Shown in pieces: positions 1 to 10,562 of a stretch of DNA of 64,000 nucleotides (the stretch's first letter is position 1; each line of letters opens with the position of its first letter). The stretch is from Lumbricus terrestris (lineage: Eukaryota > Annelida > Clitellata > Crassiclitellata > Lumbricidae): the NCBI GenBank assembly GCA_949752735.1, contig OX457041.1:24851181-24915180 (forward strand), given 5' to 3'. The position numbers and the translations under genes are program-made. The notes under the pieces are model-generated. The model ran no database searches. It saw nothing but the letters and a program-made list of their open reading frames with translations, and was not told the DNA's origin.

Positions 1-829
1 GTGGGTGGGTGGGGTCATTGAAAATGCTACGAAACGTTACGTGGGTGGGTGGAGCTGAACGTTACGTAACGCCTTGAAAAAATTATTAATGAATAGTCTA
101 GGAAATCTGACCTAAAAGTGTAAGTCACATCATGAATTTTGGCTGCTAAGAATTGTCCGTCTCCGAATTATCCGGTGCGAATTGTCCACTCCGAATTTTC
201 CGTCTCCGAATTTTCCGGACACCGCCAGTAGTGATGCAGATAGTTATCAAAGTGCAGCAGCATCGGCGAAAAGAGCTGCTAAAAGGTCGGCGCTTGTCAG
301 ATGGTGAATCCCAATGAGAATCAGGACAATGACGTGCCAACTGTAGAATCACTTTGTATACCATACCGCACACACACACAAGTGTAGTTCTGTTGACCGA
401 CGGTGATAATTATATTTGCTGAACTGAAGTATTTCTACATCTGCCACCACTGATTAATTATCTCGCATATTTGACTTTTCTTTGTAGACCCGTGTAGCGC
501 TGATAAACGCCATAAAAAAATTCCTATTAGTATTGATAGCAGTATAAGCATAAAGAACATAGCTCCAAAAGTCTGAACTTATTACTAATTATATAAATTT
601 GCATAAAAAATATGCGAAAAAAATGGAAAACTACGTATTTGAAGTTTTCAATGTTTCTATATAAAATAGAAGTTGCATGAATCTATATCTATAAAACTCA
701 TCAAATCTACCCAGAAACCCCCCCCTGGTAGCGCAGGACTAAAATAGCATGGTACGGAAAGGGTTAATAACACAGTGCCATGAATCAAATTAAATGGAAG
801 ACTGGTCAATAATATCTGATTTGCTGACA
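1..829. other. Intergenic DNA without a recognised gene
   Basis: No reading frame here resembles a known protein. The first 60 bases hold GTGGGTGG-rich words and repeats of ACGTTACGT. The only clear structure is the short tandem patch at 150-220, listed separately. The rest is AT-rich unique-looking sequence. Confidence 0.5.
150..220. repeat. Short tandem patch of GAATTNTCCG units
   Basis: Four to five degenerate copies of a 14-16 bp unit (GAATTGTCCG, GAATTATCCG, GAATTTTCCG) lie head to tail, separated by TCTCC or CACTCC. The unit resembles the GGACAATT units in the arms of the foldback element at 52.4-53.0 kb, so this may be one arm of a related element. No matching second arm is visible. 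Confidence 0.5.
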
Positions 830-1508
830 ACATTGGCCTCCTAACCAGAAGTGGACTAGAGCTACAGGATATTACGACCCGGGTTGATGACCCAGAATGA
901 TGAAACTTGGAGAAGATTTGGCCTAACAATCAATACAGAGAAAATCAAAACAATGGTGACTGGAAGACAAGAGAACCACCTATAAGCATCAACATCCAAA
1001 GAGAAATTAATGAACAAGTAGAACGATTCCTTCATCTATTAATAAACACAGATGGCAGCTGCAATGATAAGACATACAAAGCAGAATTGGATGCAAAATT
1101 TCCATTTCAAAGCAATTGGAATAATAAACAGGACTTATTGGAGATTTGAGAACCAGAGAATAAACAAAACAAAAACCAAGACAAAACAATATTTGAGACG
1201 ACAATGCAACCCTTTTCCCCATTCCATCGTAATGTTGGACGATGAAAAAGCAGAAATGAGTTGGCCACGAAAGACTACCGGAATTTTTTCAAGACAATTT
1301 AGAAGTATGAAATGATGTTCAACAGAAGGCAATCGTTTAGGTATTCACACAATTCTGCACTTGAGACGAAGTCATTCAACTAAGACTCCAATGTTTTGGA
1401 CATGTAGAGAGGATGTCAGTTGACAGAATCCCACACAATTGCACTACATGCAATGGTAAAAAAGGTAACTCAGGCAGACCAAGACAATGCTTGGTAGATA
1501 TATCATAA
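830..1508 (+). pseudogene. Decayed non-LTR retrotransposon reverse transcriptase
   Basis: Frame-shifted + strand pieces read like the last part of a LINE reverse transcriptase. Around 905-985 there is a relic of the segment that follows the catalytic domain (FGLTINTEKIKTM-like). At 1378-1508 one frame reads LRLQCFGHVERMSVDRIP and then GRPRQCLVDIS before a stop, which is the typical C-terminal end of such ORFs. Several frame changes and stops separate the pieces, so it is dead. The clade cannot be assigned from this much sequence. Confidence 0.7.
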
Positions 1509-1646
1509 TGAGACCTTAACATCACTTAACCAATGTCACTAAGGGTAGCAGTGGACTTGACATATGAACAAGGACAGTGCATGGAGGCAATTTATTCATA
1601 CTCAATTTTACCCATTGCTACCACATTGCCAGCATCAGGAACTAAT

Positions 1647-1733
1647 TATGATGATGATGATGCTGTTGCTGATGATGATGATGGTGGGGTGGTGCCATGG
1701 TGGTGATGGTGATGATGATGATAATAATAATAA
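1647..1733. repeat. Imperfect (ATG)n / (ATA)n trinucleotide tract
   Basis: A run of ATG/TGG/GAT triplets with interruptions, ending in (ATA)n. It gives long Met/Asp or His frames on the two strands that are not genes. Confidence 0.85.
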
Positions 1734-1875
1734 TATTTTCTTTATTCAACAATCCGGTTGACAGACCGCAACCAGTTAACAGTGTACAATTATGCAGTTT
1801 AAACAATTTACAAGAACAGAGATCACAGAATACACAAATCTTAACTATACTAACTGAGCAGACAGCCTGCGATAC

Positions 1876-1906
<31 letters not shown>
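1876..1906. repeat. (GAT)n microsatellite
   Basis: About ten uninterrupted GAT triplets. Confidence 0.9.
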
Positions 1907-1907
<1 letters not shown>

Positions 1908-2709
1908 AACAAAGCATTACCAGGAACCGGATGAAAAGAATTGTAGCAGCTGTGAATAAGTGGAAGCATAAAAAGGTGTGCAGGAAACATGTAGTCTGGC
2001 ATGGATGGAGAAGCAGAAAACAATGTCAAAAAAAAATTTATATTCCAAGCCATTTGTCAAACACATCACAACATCCACGATCCTTAAACACACTCTGGTT
2101 CCTCGCTTCTGGTTTTGCGCCACTGATACAATACTCTGGAATTTGCTTTCTGTTTTCTCTCCTCTGCAAGTTCTTTGTTCAGATGAGTGCCAGAGTTTCA
2201 TTTTTTAATTGTTTATCCTCTGCAGTCTGTCTTTCAGGCTCATGGGGCACGTAGAACTTGAATGATTATGTTCAATCAACAATACCTTGTAAGTACTACG
2301 ATTTTACTTTAAAAAGTTATGATTGGCTGAAAGACGACAATGTGCATTATAAATAAGGACACTATAGAAGTTTTCTTAAAAGATCACACTAAACAGAACC
2401 ATATATATGCTAGCTTCTCAGTTCAGATGTTGAGCTAAAATCCATAGAATTAACGGAAAGATACTTGACGATTTCAGTTCTCCACTAGGGTTGCATAGCG
2501 AAAGTGGATATAAAATGAGTACGCAGAATATCAATCATACAATATCAATTATGAGATCTTAGATCAGACAGCAAGGGATCGGATTGGCCACCTGGCCAGC
2601 AATGCTAAGGTCAACAACACTGAGAAACTAATGGCTGCCTCACTAAGATGGCTCAAAGAACTACGTTCTTCTTCGTGCAAGAAGTCAAACAAAGAAACTA
2701 ATCATCGGA

Positions 2710-2763
2710 ACACACACACACACACACACACACACCCACACACACACACTAACACACACACAT
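2710..2763. repeat. (CA)n microsatellite
   Basis: CA dinucleotide tract with two short interruptions. Confidence 0.9.
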
Positions 2764-3107
2764 GCAAAACTATCTACGAATGCAGCAAATTCTCGTCTAC
2801 ACGCTGCTTGCCAAGGAAGTAACTATCGATTACTAAAATGTTGATATTGAATGTTATACATCACTTAACAAAAGCTCATAAAACACTGCCGCCCGTAAAA
2901 AGATAATTATCGCACTGTAAACCGACTGAGCATCAAGTTCAGGAAGAGCACAAAAGGTATTAAATTCGAATGACACCGTCATTGATCAGCAAGATGTAGA
3001 ATAATTTCGAATACAACGACAAACAGGAAAAATTATGTTTTCAAATTATATGCAGAAAGAGCTCAATGACTTTTACCGTGTTTTTTTAGTTAAGACCAAG
3101 TACATTC

Positions 3108-3190
3108 ATTCATTTCGAGAACTTTATACGGCGCCTCTTCAAGGGACCTACTCAGAGGCGCTCCCAGCCCAGCCACAGCGAAATGAGCTG
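3108..3190 (-). repeat. Tail fragment of a dispersed SINE/LINE-like repeat
   Basis: CATTCATTTCGAG followed by a GCGCCTCTTCAAGG box and AGAGGCGCTCCCAGC. On the - strand this is the shared 3' tail GAGGCGC...(TGAA)n seen at about ten places in the window. Confidence 0.6.
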
Positions 3191-3564
3191 AATATCAAGT
3201 TCCACATTTAGAGAACTCTTCTGTAAAATGCAACACACCACTCACTCTCAAAGTACTGTTAGCGAAGACTAGACAAGTGTTGCAGTTCTAAATGAACTCC
3301 TGGGTGTCAAAGCATTTGTTGTAGCCTGCCACCCAATAGTTCTGTCCTGAAAATGTCATATTAAATAATTAATCTGCACAGGGATCCACAACTAATAGTC
3401 CAGCAACACACGCGGTGAGCAACACTTTCAAGAACACAAGTGTTTTACATAATATATTGTTCAGTTCATGTAACATAGAGTACGCTTCATCGTGATGGAG
3501 AGGCAGCGGTGGAGAAAAGTGGAGAAACGATGTTAGCCACCCATGGACGCTGAACACATGGTTT

Positions 3565-3572
3565 ATGATGAA

Positions 3573-3637
<65 letters not shown>

Positions 3638-3638
3638 C
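3565..3638. repeat. (GAT)n microsatellite
   Basis: About 24 GAT triplets with one early AAG interruption. On the - strand it reads as a poly-His frame, which is not a gene. Confidence 0.9.
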
Positions 3639-3811
3639 GGTGACGTTGATGATGCTTCATTACCAGACAATAGAGGTTTTGACAGTGCCTAGCCACATTA
3701 ATGTACAGTACACCCAGAGATTTCTATAAATTTGCACGAGTGTAACATCGTCAATCCGCAAAAGTTGACACCCGAATCATAATCGCAATTGCACATTGAG
3801 CTTTGGTTTAA

Positions 3812-3857
3812 CCTTCTCCTCCAGTTGTCTCTTAACAGAGACACCTGGAGGAGAAGG
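3812..3857. repeat. 21-bp stem, 4-nt loop hairpin
   Basis: CCTTCTCCTCCAG plus TTGTCTCT is followed, after the loop TAAC, by its reverse complement with one mismatch. The function is unknown; no gene is nearby. Confidence 0.75.
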
Positions 3858-4104
3858 ATCCGACTGGGTGACCCTCACCAAAGAGGGATTAATTCGAGCC
3901 TGAAGGGAAAGAAGAGTTTAGCACCTCTTTAAGAAACCTCAAGAGAGGCAGACCCAGCCTGACAACACTCGATCTGCAGAGGACACCCAAGTCACGCAAA
4001 GAGATGTCGAAGGAAGCAGTGAGAAAGTCTTTTTGTCCAAACAACAGAGCTGCCAAGCTAAAGTAGCAGAGCCTCTCTGGAATTGGCCAGTTAGACTATA
4101 CCAA

Positions 4105-4663
4105 AGCTCGAGGGTACATACCATACATATTCTATTTTGTGAAAGGTACGTACGTATTTTAACGTACCCTATTTTAGGGTACGTAAACAATAATAATATA
4201 CGTTAGCCTCGTCATTGCTCATTATAAGAATGTTCAATTTAATTTAAGCAAACAATCACAACCAAGTATGCAGCGTAGTGAATTGCTGCAATGTTATATT
4301 GTAGGTCTATGTTTATCCAGCATACATTGCACTTAATGCACTAATTAATGTCAGTTAGTCAGCTCGGTTCTGCTGCAGCAATTAAAAGTCCAACTCTAAG
4401 GAAAAGGTTGAACAGTTGCATTCAATTATCTATAACAGAAGAATTTATCGAATAAAATTACTGCTACGCTCCCGTAAATACCGATTTCAATGACGCATAC
4501 TGTTGACCGCATGTGTAGTACTTTGTGTACTATGGGTCGCCGAGTAAGTCATAAGCAAAATTTTCGTGCACAGGTATGGTACGTACCATACGCGTATTGT
4601 ATTTTTTAAAGGTGCGTGCGTATTTTAACGTATTCTATTTTAGGGTACGCGCACCCTCGAGCT
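4105..4663. mobile_element. Foldback/MITE-like element with inverted ends
   Basis: The left end begins AGCTCGAGGGTAC and the right end is ACCCTCGAGCT. Behind each end lies a matching block containing GTACGTACGTATTTTAACG and a TATTTTAGGGTACG palindrome, at about 4140-4190 and 4605-4650. The two blocks are also similar in direct orientation because the inner sequence is itself palindromic. The interior has no reading frame. No clear target duplication was seen. Confidence 0.6.
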
Positions 4664-5712
4664 ATGGACTTTACCCTAAACGGCATCCAAAACTAGACGT
4701 TCATCAGATTTCTCAAGCATGTCCGCTACTAAAGGGATTACTACAAGTAACTACATTGCTTGTTTATTGCTGTGTAGAAAGACTTAGTAAACATAGCACT
4801 ATAGCCAACCTTTTAATTGGCTGTTACTAGGCCATGGCTCTGATTACTATTGTTTAACCAATAACCTTAGCAGTGTTTCTAGGTCATCGTTGTGGTTATA
4901 CTTTAAATAGTGACCCTTAACCAGATTTCTGGTAATGGGTTACTGCTGTGTTTTTGCTATTGTATTTTTGTAGGTATTTGCTATGATAGCATGTAGTTAC
5001 TTGTAGTAGAAACCATTGCAACAGAATAATAACAACTAATAGTAATCATATGAAAGGACCATAAATACAACCAACAATAACCATATTAATAGTCCAGAAA
5101 CAACCAAAAATAGCCATGTAGCAAAGACCAAACAACAACCAATAAATAGCACACATGGCAATGACATAGTAAACAGCTAAAACAAGGCAATCATAACGGC
5201 AATATCCTATAATAAAATTCATGTGAAACTGTCACACTACAAACCCACACTTCCGACCATTATAAAATCCACAAACCCACCATCCATCCATCCATGCATC
5301 CATCTTGTCTATTGGTTCTCCCACTGTCCCCCCCCCGCCATGGTGGATAAATTCCACTGATGGAAGATTATTCTTGCTGCCGCTGCTTGTATTGGTGTTG
5401 GCACTGCTAATGACGTTATATGATCTCAATTGACACTGATGATGACAATGCTAATAAAGAATCACAAAAAAACCAATGCTGGAAAACCAGGAGATGCTGT
5501 TCGTCATGACATTGTTGGCAGCAAATGATGATAGTATCTAACTATTTATATCATAATGATGATAACTTATTCCAGTCTAACAACTTCCGTATAACTTGTC
5601 AATCATAATATTAGCCCAATATATCAACCAATGATCATTGATCACATTGAGTGAAACTGCAGTCTGAAACTCTGAATCAATTGGAAAAGACAAAATTCAT
5701 ATCAATTGATCG
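4664..5712. other. Intergenic DNA, nothing recognised
   Basis: AT-rich sequence with no frame resembling a known protein and no convincing repeat boundary. A few CCATCCATC words occur near 5280. Confidence 0.45.
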
Positions 5713-5955
5713 TGGGGCACGGTGGAGTAGTGGTGGCGTCGTTGCCTTGAAACCGGAAGGTTCAAGGTTCGAATCCACCTCAAGTCGCCGCGTAGGGACC
5801 TTTAGCAAGTCCTTCACTCGCAATTGCTCAGTGCTTGACTGTGCTTCGACGTGAAACTTCGATGCAGTGTCCGCTCTGCAGTCGGGAGCGCCTCTGAGTA
5901 GTGAGCTTGAAGGGGCGCTATAACAAGTGCACATACAAACAAACAAACAAACAAA
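5713..5955 (+). mobile_element. tRNA-derived SINE, near full length
   Basis: The head GGGGCACGGTGGAGTAGTGG looks like a polymerase III A-box region, and GGTTCGAATCC at 5766-5776 is a good B box. The body carries CTTCACTCGCAATTGCTCA and TCGGGAGCGCCTCTGAGTAG. The 3' end is GGGGCGCTATAACAAGTG followed by (ACAA)n. The same body recurs at 14.2, 18.7, 25.2, 34.9 and 48.0 kb. Confidence 0.85.
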
Positions 5956-7310
5956 TGGAGTCTCAGAAATCAAGCTACGAACTAGTATGGAGGTCATGCA
6001 AGACGAAAGAGACAACCTAAAGCTTAGTTTCTGAATGAACAAGAATTGACAGAACCAATTGAATTGGACGCTGAATGCTAACTAAAGCCTCAGAACAGCA
6101 ACAGACTGAACAAAGATAGGTCCACACACACTGTTTATATGCAGGGCACATATGCAGGAAGTCACAGTATCTGTTGATCACATGCAGCATCTGCTCGCAT
6201 CAGAGACGAGCATGGAACAGATATACGCCAATTACGGTAGGTTAATATGAACATGCTACAGTGCTTTGCGAATCTGAATGCATCCTTGGCTTCACAGGCT
6301 GCCAGTGCCATGAACCCAGCAAGTGCATAACATGTTGTTATATTTAGATAGCTTCAATGCAATGGCTCTGGCAAGAGAGCTTTTAACCATTTGTAGCCAT
6401 GCAGATTTTCTTACATATATAATTAACTAACTGAATTACCCGGCGTTGCCCAGGAAATATAAGTCTTTGTCCCCAGCCACGCCTGACCCCGTTCCCACTC
6501 CGCCATTCTCACCCCGCCTTCCATCGACCCCGAAATTAGTTACAAAAATCATTATCCAGTGGATGAAGACAGACTAGAGCAAAAGGGATTTGATTATGCA
6601 AATATCTTGTGAGTGAAGTTAAATTGGTCAACATAAAAATTTCCCCAAATATGGCTAAAAAATGACGTGGCAAAACTGTGAAACTGCCTGTGCAATTGGC
6701 ACATTTAACAAACTTGTAACCCACCCAATTAAACAGGTGTTAGCCCGTAAATGTTGCATAGTTGTTGGCTTGTGCCTAGAAAAGTTCAGCAATAGAAGGA
6801 CTCCGAAGAAGCTAATTACCGTACTAGTCATACAAGACCAGGCATCATTAATTTAAACGAAAGCAAGAGAACATGATTAGAAGCGGAACTATCAATTGAA
6901 AAGAATAGTCGAGTATCGTCGTCAGTGCATACAAGTGATAGTCAACGAAGATCTCGGCAAGTAGTGAACCGAGTCGAGTGGCTATAATGTAAACATGACC
7001 GAGCCCATCAAAGAACCGAGTTGTGGTACACTGCAATCCACGACTGAAGGCTCAGAAGTGTGTTGACTTAAACAAACTCATTGAGCAATTGAGCATGGGG
7101 AGATGAACGTAGGAAGTAAATCAACTGAAAACCAGAACCAAACGAGAGCCAGATCCGACAGACCAAACCAGCATTTACGTTCAGTTGCTGAAGAAACATA
7201 TCAGCATGATCAACACAAGGAGAGGTATGCTATGATAAACAGAACTCCCACCCAGAATGCAATGCTGCTGTGTGTACCTGGGAAATTCTCACCAGGTGTG
7301 TTTATGTCAA
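5956..7310. other. Intergenic DNA, mostly unassigned
   Basis: No host gene is seen. Near 6434-6452 is the phrase TTACCCGGCGTTGCCCAGG, which looks like a dispersed-repeat end, but no second boundary could be found. Confidence 0.45.
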
Positions 7311-7376
<66 letters not shown>

Positions 7377-7423
7377 GGGGGGGGGGGGGGGGGGGGGGGG
7401 TGGGGGGGGTGGGGGGGGGGGGG

Positions 7424-7457
<34 letters not shown>
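7311..7457. repeat. Poly-G tract, about 147 bp
   Basis: Almost pure G on the + strand with only three T and one A interruptions. The long Gly and Pro frames across it are artefacts of this tract. Such a length is exceptional and could be real or an assembly effect. Confidence 0.9.
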
Positions 7458-7458
<1 letters not shown>

Positions 7459-8084
7459 CAAGGGGTGTATACTGCTTATTGGCAACTATAATCCTGTCCA
7501 AGGCCCAGTTGCTCAGGGTATGGTGCCAAAGGTTATGGTCAAAGGTCTCAATGGCCAGATAAGTAGAAGATCTCTTGAGAGACAACCGTTCTGAGGGTGG
7601 ACAAAGGCACAGCAAGTCAATGTGTCGTTGGCAGACCTTTGCATATTAATGAGCTGCATTAAACATTCGGAAGACAAATAATCCACCCGCTGACTCAGTG
7701 CTGAGCGTGCATTTGCAGATGACATCAGCTACAAGTATGAAAGCCTGGCATTAGACCACAATGGCTGGGATGCCTTCCACAAAAACTTCACAAGAAATGC
7801 CTGGACTCAACAATTGTGTGCAGGAGGAATGGATTGATCAGCTGTAATGCCAGGGAACTGCTTCAAAAGAAATGATGGAAAGGATGCAAATTATATAGAT
7901 AAATACAAATGTCTACAAAACAGGCTTGTTAAAGTCCTGAATCTTTTGACCTGCACAAAAATTCTGACAACTTTTTTCCAGTCATTCGCCAGAAATTTTC
8001 CGAGAAATGTTGCAAGTGACCGGCTGTAAAATCTGATGACCTTTTTTTGATCATTCTTGAAAATTTTGATTTTTGGCATATTTT
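7458..8084. other. Intergenic DNA, unassigned
   Basis: No gene recognised. At about 8028-8060 lies AAAATCTGATGACCTTTTTTGA, which resembles short core sequences inside MITEs at 16.4 and 55.5 kb. Confidence 0.4.
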
Positions 8085-8200
8085 TCACTGCACAAGCCCT
8101 TTGTTCCATTTCCACCATCCATCGTAAATTGTCCCCAATCAACTGACATTGACCTTTTTTTACTGATTTTCACTGCACAAGATTGCTTAAAATTAGAATC
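8085..8200 (+). repeat. Dispersed repeat, copy 1 of 3
   Basis: Contains TGACATTGACCTTTTTTACTG and a repeated ACTGCACAAG motif. It shares this order with copies at 10.97 and 12.73 kb inside MBD2/3 introns. Confidence 0.55.
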
Positions 8201-8404
8201 ATACAAATCCATTTACAAAAAAGCCCAGCTACAAATTAATCTTCCAAGCTGTGACCCTCAACAATGGGCAGAGAAGACAAACAGGGCACATAATTCTGAA
8301 AGAAATAGGTTTACCGAGGATATGTTAATTGGGTCCATGAGACTGGAGAATTCTTTTAGATGGATGATGACGATGCAAATGCGTAGAAAAATAAGGGGTC
8401 ACAC

Positions 8405-8587
8405 CAGTGCCTAAAGTGTGAAAAATGAAGTGCCTGCCATGGACGCCCTTACCTCGCCAAAAGAAGTGCCTGGACGCCCCCTTACTATTCTAGTCTGTGC
8501 TCGCCAATAAGTGGCTGGACGGCGTTCAGATTTTAAAATAAGTGCATGGACGCCGTTAATGACCGTCCAGGCACACTTTAAGCCCTG
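8405..8587. mobile_element. hAT-type MITE, 183 bp
   Basis: The terminal inverted repeats are CAGTGCCTAAAGTGTG on the left and the complement of CAGGGCTTAAAGTGTG on the right. A perfect 8-bp duplication GGTCACAC flanks it at 8397-8404 and 8588-8595. Eight-base target duplication and C/TAGNG-like ends fit hAT-superfamily elements. There is no coding capacity. A second copy is at 31544-31687. Confidence 0.9.
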
Positions 8588-8595
8588 GGTCACAC

Positions 8596-10320
8596 AGACA
8601 AAACTTTACACTGACGTAGTGCCTCAAACTGCGTTGCGTGTCATATTTGAGAGATTTTAGCATAAGTCCTGCAGCTGTAACCTGTAATCCTGTAAATTTA
8701 ACCTGACTACCACATAGCACAATTTACACAGTCTCAAAATTCTCAATTGATGAGTGCCTTGCCCTAATCAAAAACCAAATGTAAAACACTATGCCAAGCT
8801 ACACTATTCCAAACAAGCTCTGCTACACAATACTATGCTATGCAAGCGACAGCTCTAGTGCTATTCTATGCCTATAGCCTTCGTATGGCTTCCAAAATGC
8901 CTCAAAATCATTCTGCGTATCAGCCCACGGCCTTTCAGAGCGTTACTAGTCCATCTGAAATAGTCAGCTTTAACAAAATCTAACCAACATAAGTTGGGCT
9001 GAAAAAAACACCATCAACTGGTTCCTAAATGATGCTTCACAAATGCTGGACTACACTGCATCACATGTAGCATAAATACTATGCAAAGAAACAGTGTGTT
9101 ACCATACCGAGTACAGGAGACAGCTAGCCTGAAGACATTGTGGCTGGAATTTGGTTCAAGGCTTCAAAGCAAGCCGCTAAACGCTTTCGTCCAAGAAATA
9201 GCTGTAGACGTCTTCAAAAGTGTTCACTAACGACTCCTACGACAAATGCGCACACAAACAAATAGTTTATTGTGGACCGTCAAGACATCGACAGACACTC
9301 CCATCCACCTGCGACCTACCGATCGACTTATCTCAGCGTCGATCGGTCCCTCTAGACACCACAGATTTGTTATCCCCCCTATTCATCCGATTGTTCATCA
9401 ATATATTCGCCTACCCATTCAACCCTGAATCCATCCATTACGCCTAGATTCGTCCATCGATATATTTACCCACCCTATCGTGCCATCTAGCTCTACATGC
9501 ATCAACTCATTCTCATATCTTGCGCAAAACACGCAGAACAAATCTCAACTGAGGCAAAAGTTATCGAGTTCAGCAATGAAAAATATCCAGCACACCTGAA
9601 ACATCTGTTCCAGTGAAACAAGTGATTTAAACGCAAAATGATAAGAATTAAGAAAAATAAACTATCACAACCTCCAACTCATTCGATAGCCACAGAAGAC
9701 ATATTTTCTGAACTGAGCAGTGCATCGATGACGTCACCTTTCCACAGCAATTTCGCGGCATCTAGGAGTCAACAGACTTAATTTTCTTTATTTTGTAATA
9801 GTAATCGTAATCTCGAGATTTCTACAGCGCTCACAAATCACGGGAACCAGCTTAATCACAGGCGCCTAATCAAAACAAAATCGATACGGATAGGCAGACA
9901 GACGGACGACTAAGATGGGTGATGTTTCTTCTTACTTCTTCAGGTTGCCCCTAGGCAGGTTCGAACGCAAAATGCTGCCACTCCATCCTGATGTTATGTT
10001 TAGAGTAAAATAATTATTGGCGAGGGAGGTCAGGAGAATAAGAATCGGGACAGGATTTTTAAAAAGCAATGTTTTCGATTGGCAGAGGGTCAAAATACGG
10101 AGAGGCAGACAGACGGACGACTAAGGTGGGTGCACTATGTATACACACAACGTAAGCAAAATTCTAAAGTTGAAGACATACAAACCTGAACAGCGGCTTT
10201 CAACTTATTTGAGGCACAAAAAACTAATACCGAAAACCTTGTAACATTTCAGAAGAGGAATATAAAGCCACACGACACGAATAAGTGCAAAAAATCTGAA
10301 ACCACAATTTTTAGTCCTTG
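8596..10320. other. Intergenic DNA upstream of MBD2/3
   Basis: No coding sequence is recognised. It includes a LINE-tail fragment at 9799-9870 and two copies of a short GGCAGACAGACGGACGACTAAG phrase near 9891-9913 and 10106-10126. Confidence 0.45.
9799..9870 (-). repeat. 3' tail fragment of an L2-like LINE
   Basis: GTAATCGTAATCTCGAGATTTC followed by GCGC and ACCAGCTTAATCACAGGCGC. The same block occurs at 17.3, 24.0 and 37.4 kb. On the - strand it ends in an ATTACG-type tail. Confidence 0.6.
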
Positions 10321-10335
10321 GAGTTATTAGTAAAA

Positions 10336-10343
10336 CCGGAAGT
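10336..10343 (+). promoter_or_regulatory. Candidate ETS site upstream of MBD2/3
   Basis: CCGGAAGT lies about 100 bp before the MBD2/3 start codon, in the position expected for a proximal promoter. One 8-base match is weak evidence; no TATA box is seen. Confidence 0.3.
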
Positions 10344-10443
10344 AGTGGAAACTGTCGACTGCGGTGTTTAATCTTTATATTAGTTTTGTCGTTACAGTTT
10401 TTGTTATTATTTGTTTTTAATATAAAAGAATTAGAATTTCATA

Positions 10444-10562
10444 ATGTCTGTTGTGGAAAAGCGAAGAGGAGAAGTGCATTGTCTGCCTTCTGGATGGCGA
10501 AGAGAGGAAATTATTCGAAAAACTGGATTATCGGTTGGAAAAGTTGATGTATATTACTTTAG
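10444..10562 (+). CDS. MBD2/3: MBD2/3 coding exon 1
   Basis: Starts at the ATG of MSVVEKRRGEVHC and ends in phase 2 before GTAAAT. It carries the first half of the methyl-CpG-binding domain, ending DVYYF. Confidence 0.95.

Larger units (their letters stand above)
1509..3564. other. Intergenic DNA with simple repeats only
   Basis: No coding sequence is recognised. The stretch contains ATG/GAT trinucleotide tracts, a CA tract and, near 3108-3190, the tail of a dispersed element. Apparent ORFs here are translations of the simple repeats. Confidence 0.5.

Noticed and set aside
3487..3696. Poly-His frame on the - strand
   Set aside because: It is a translation of a (GAT)n microsatellite.
7103..7615. 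Long Gly-rich and Pro-rich frames on both strands
   Set aside because: They are translations of the poly-G tract at 7311-7457, with no conserved flank.
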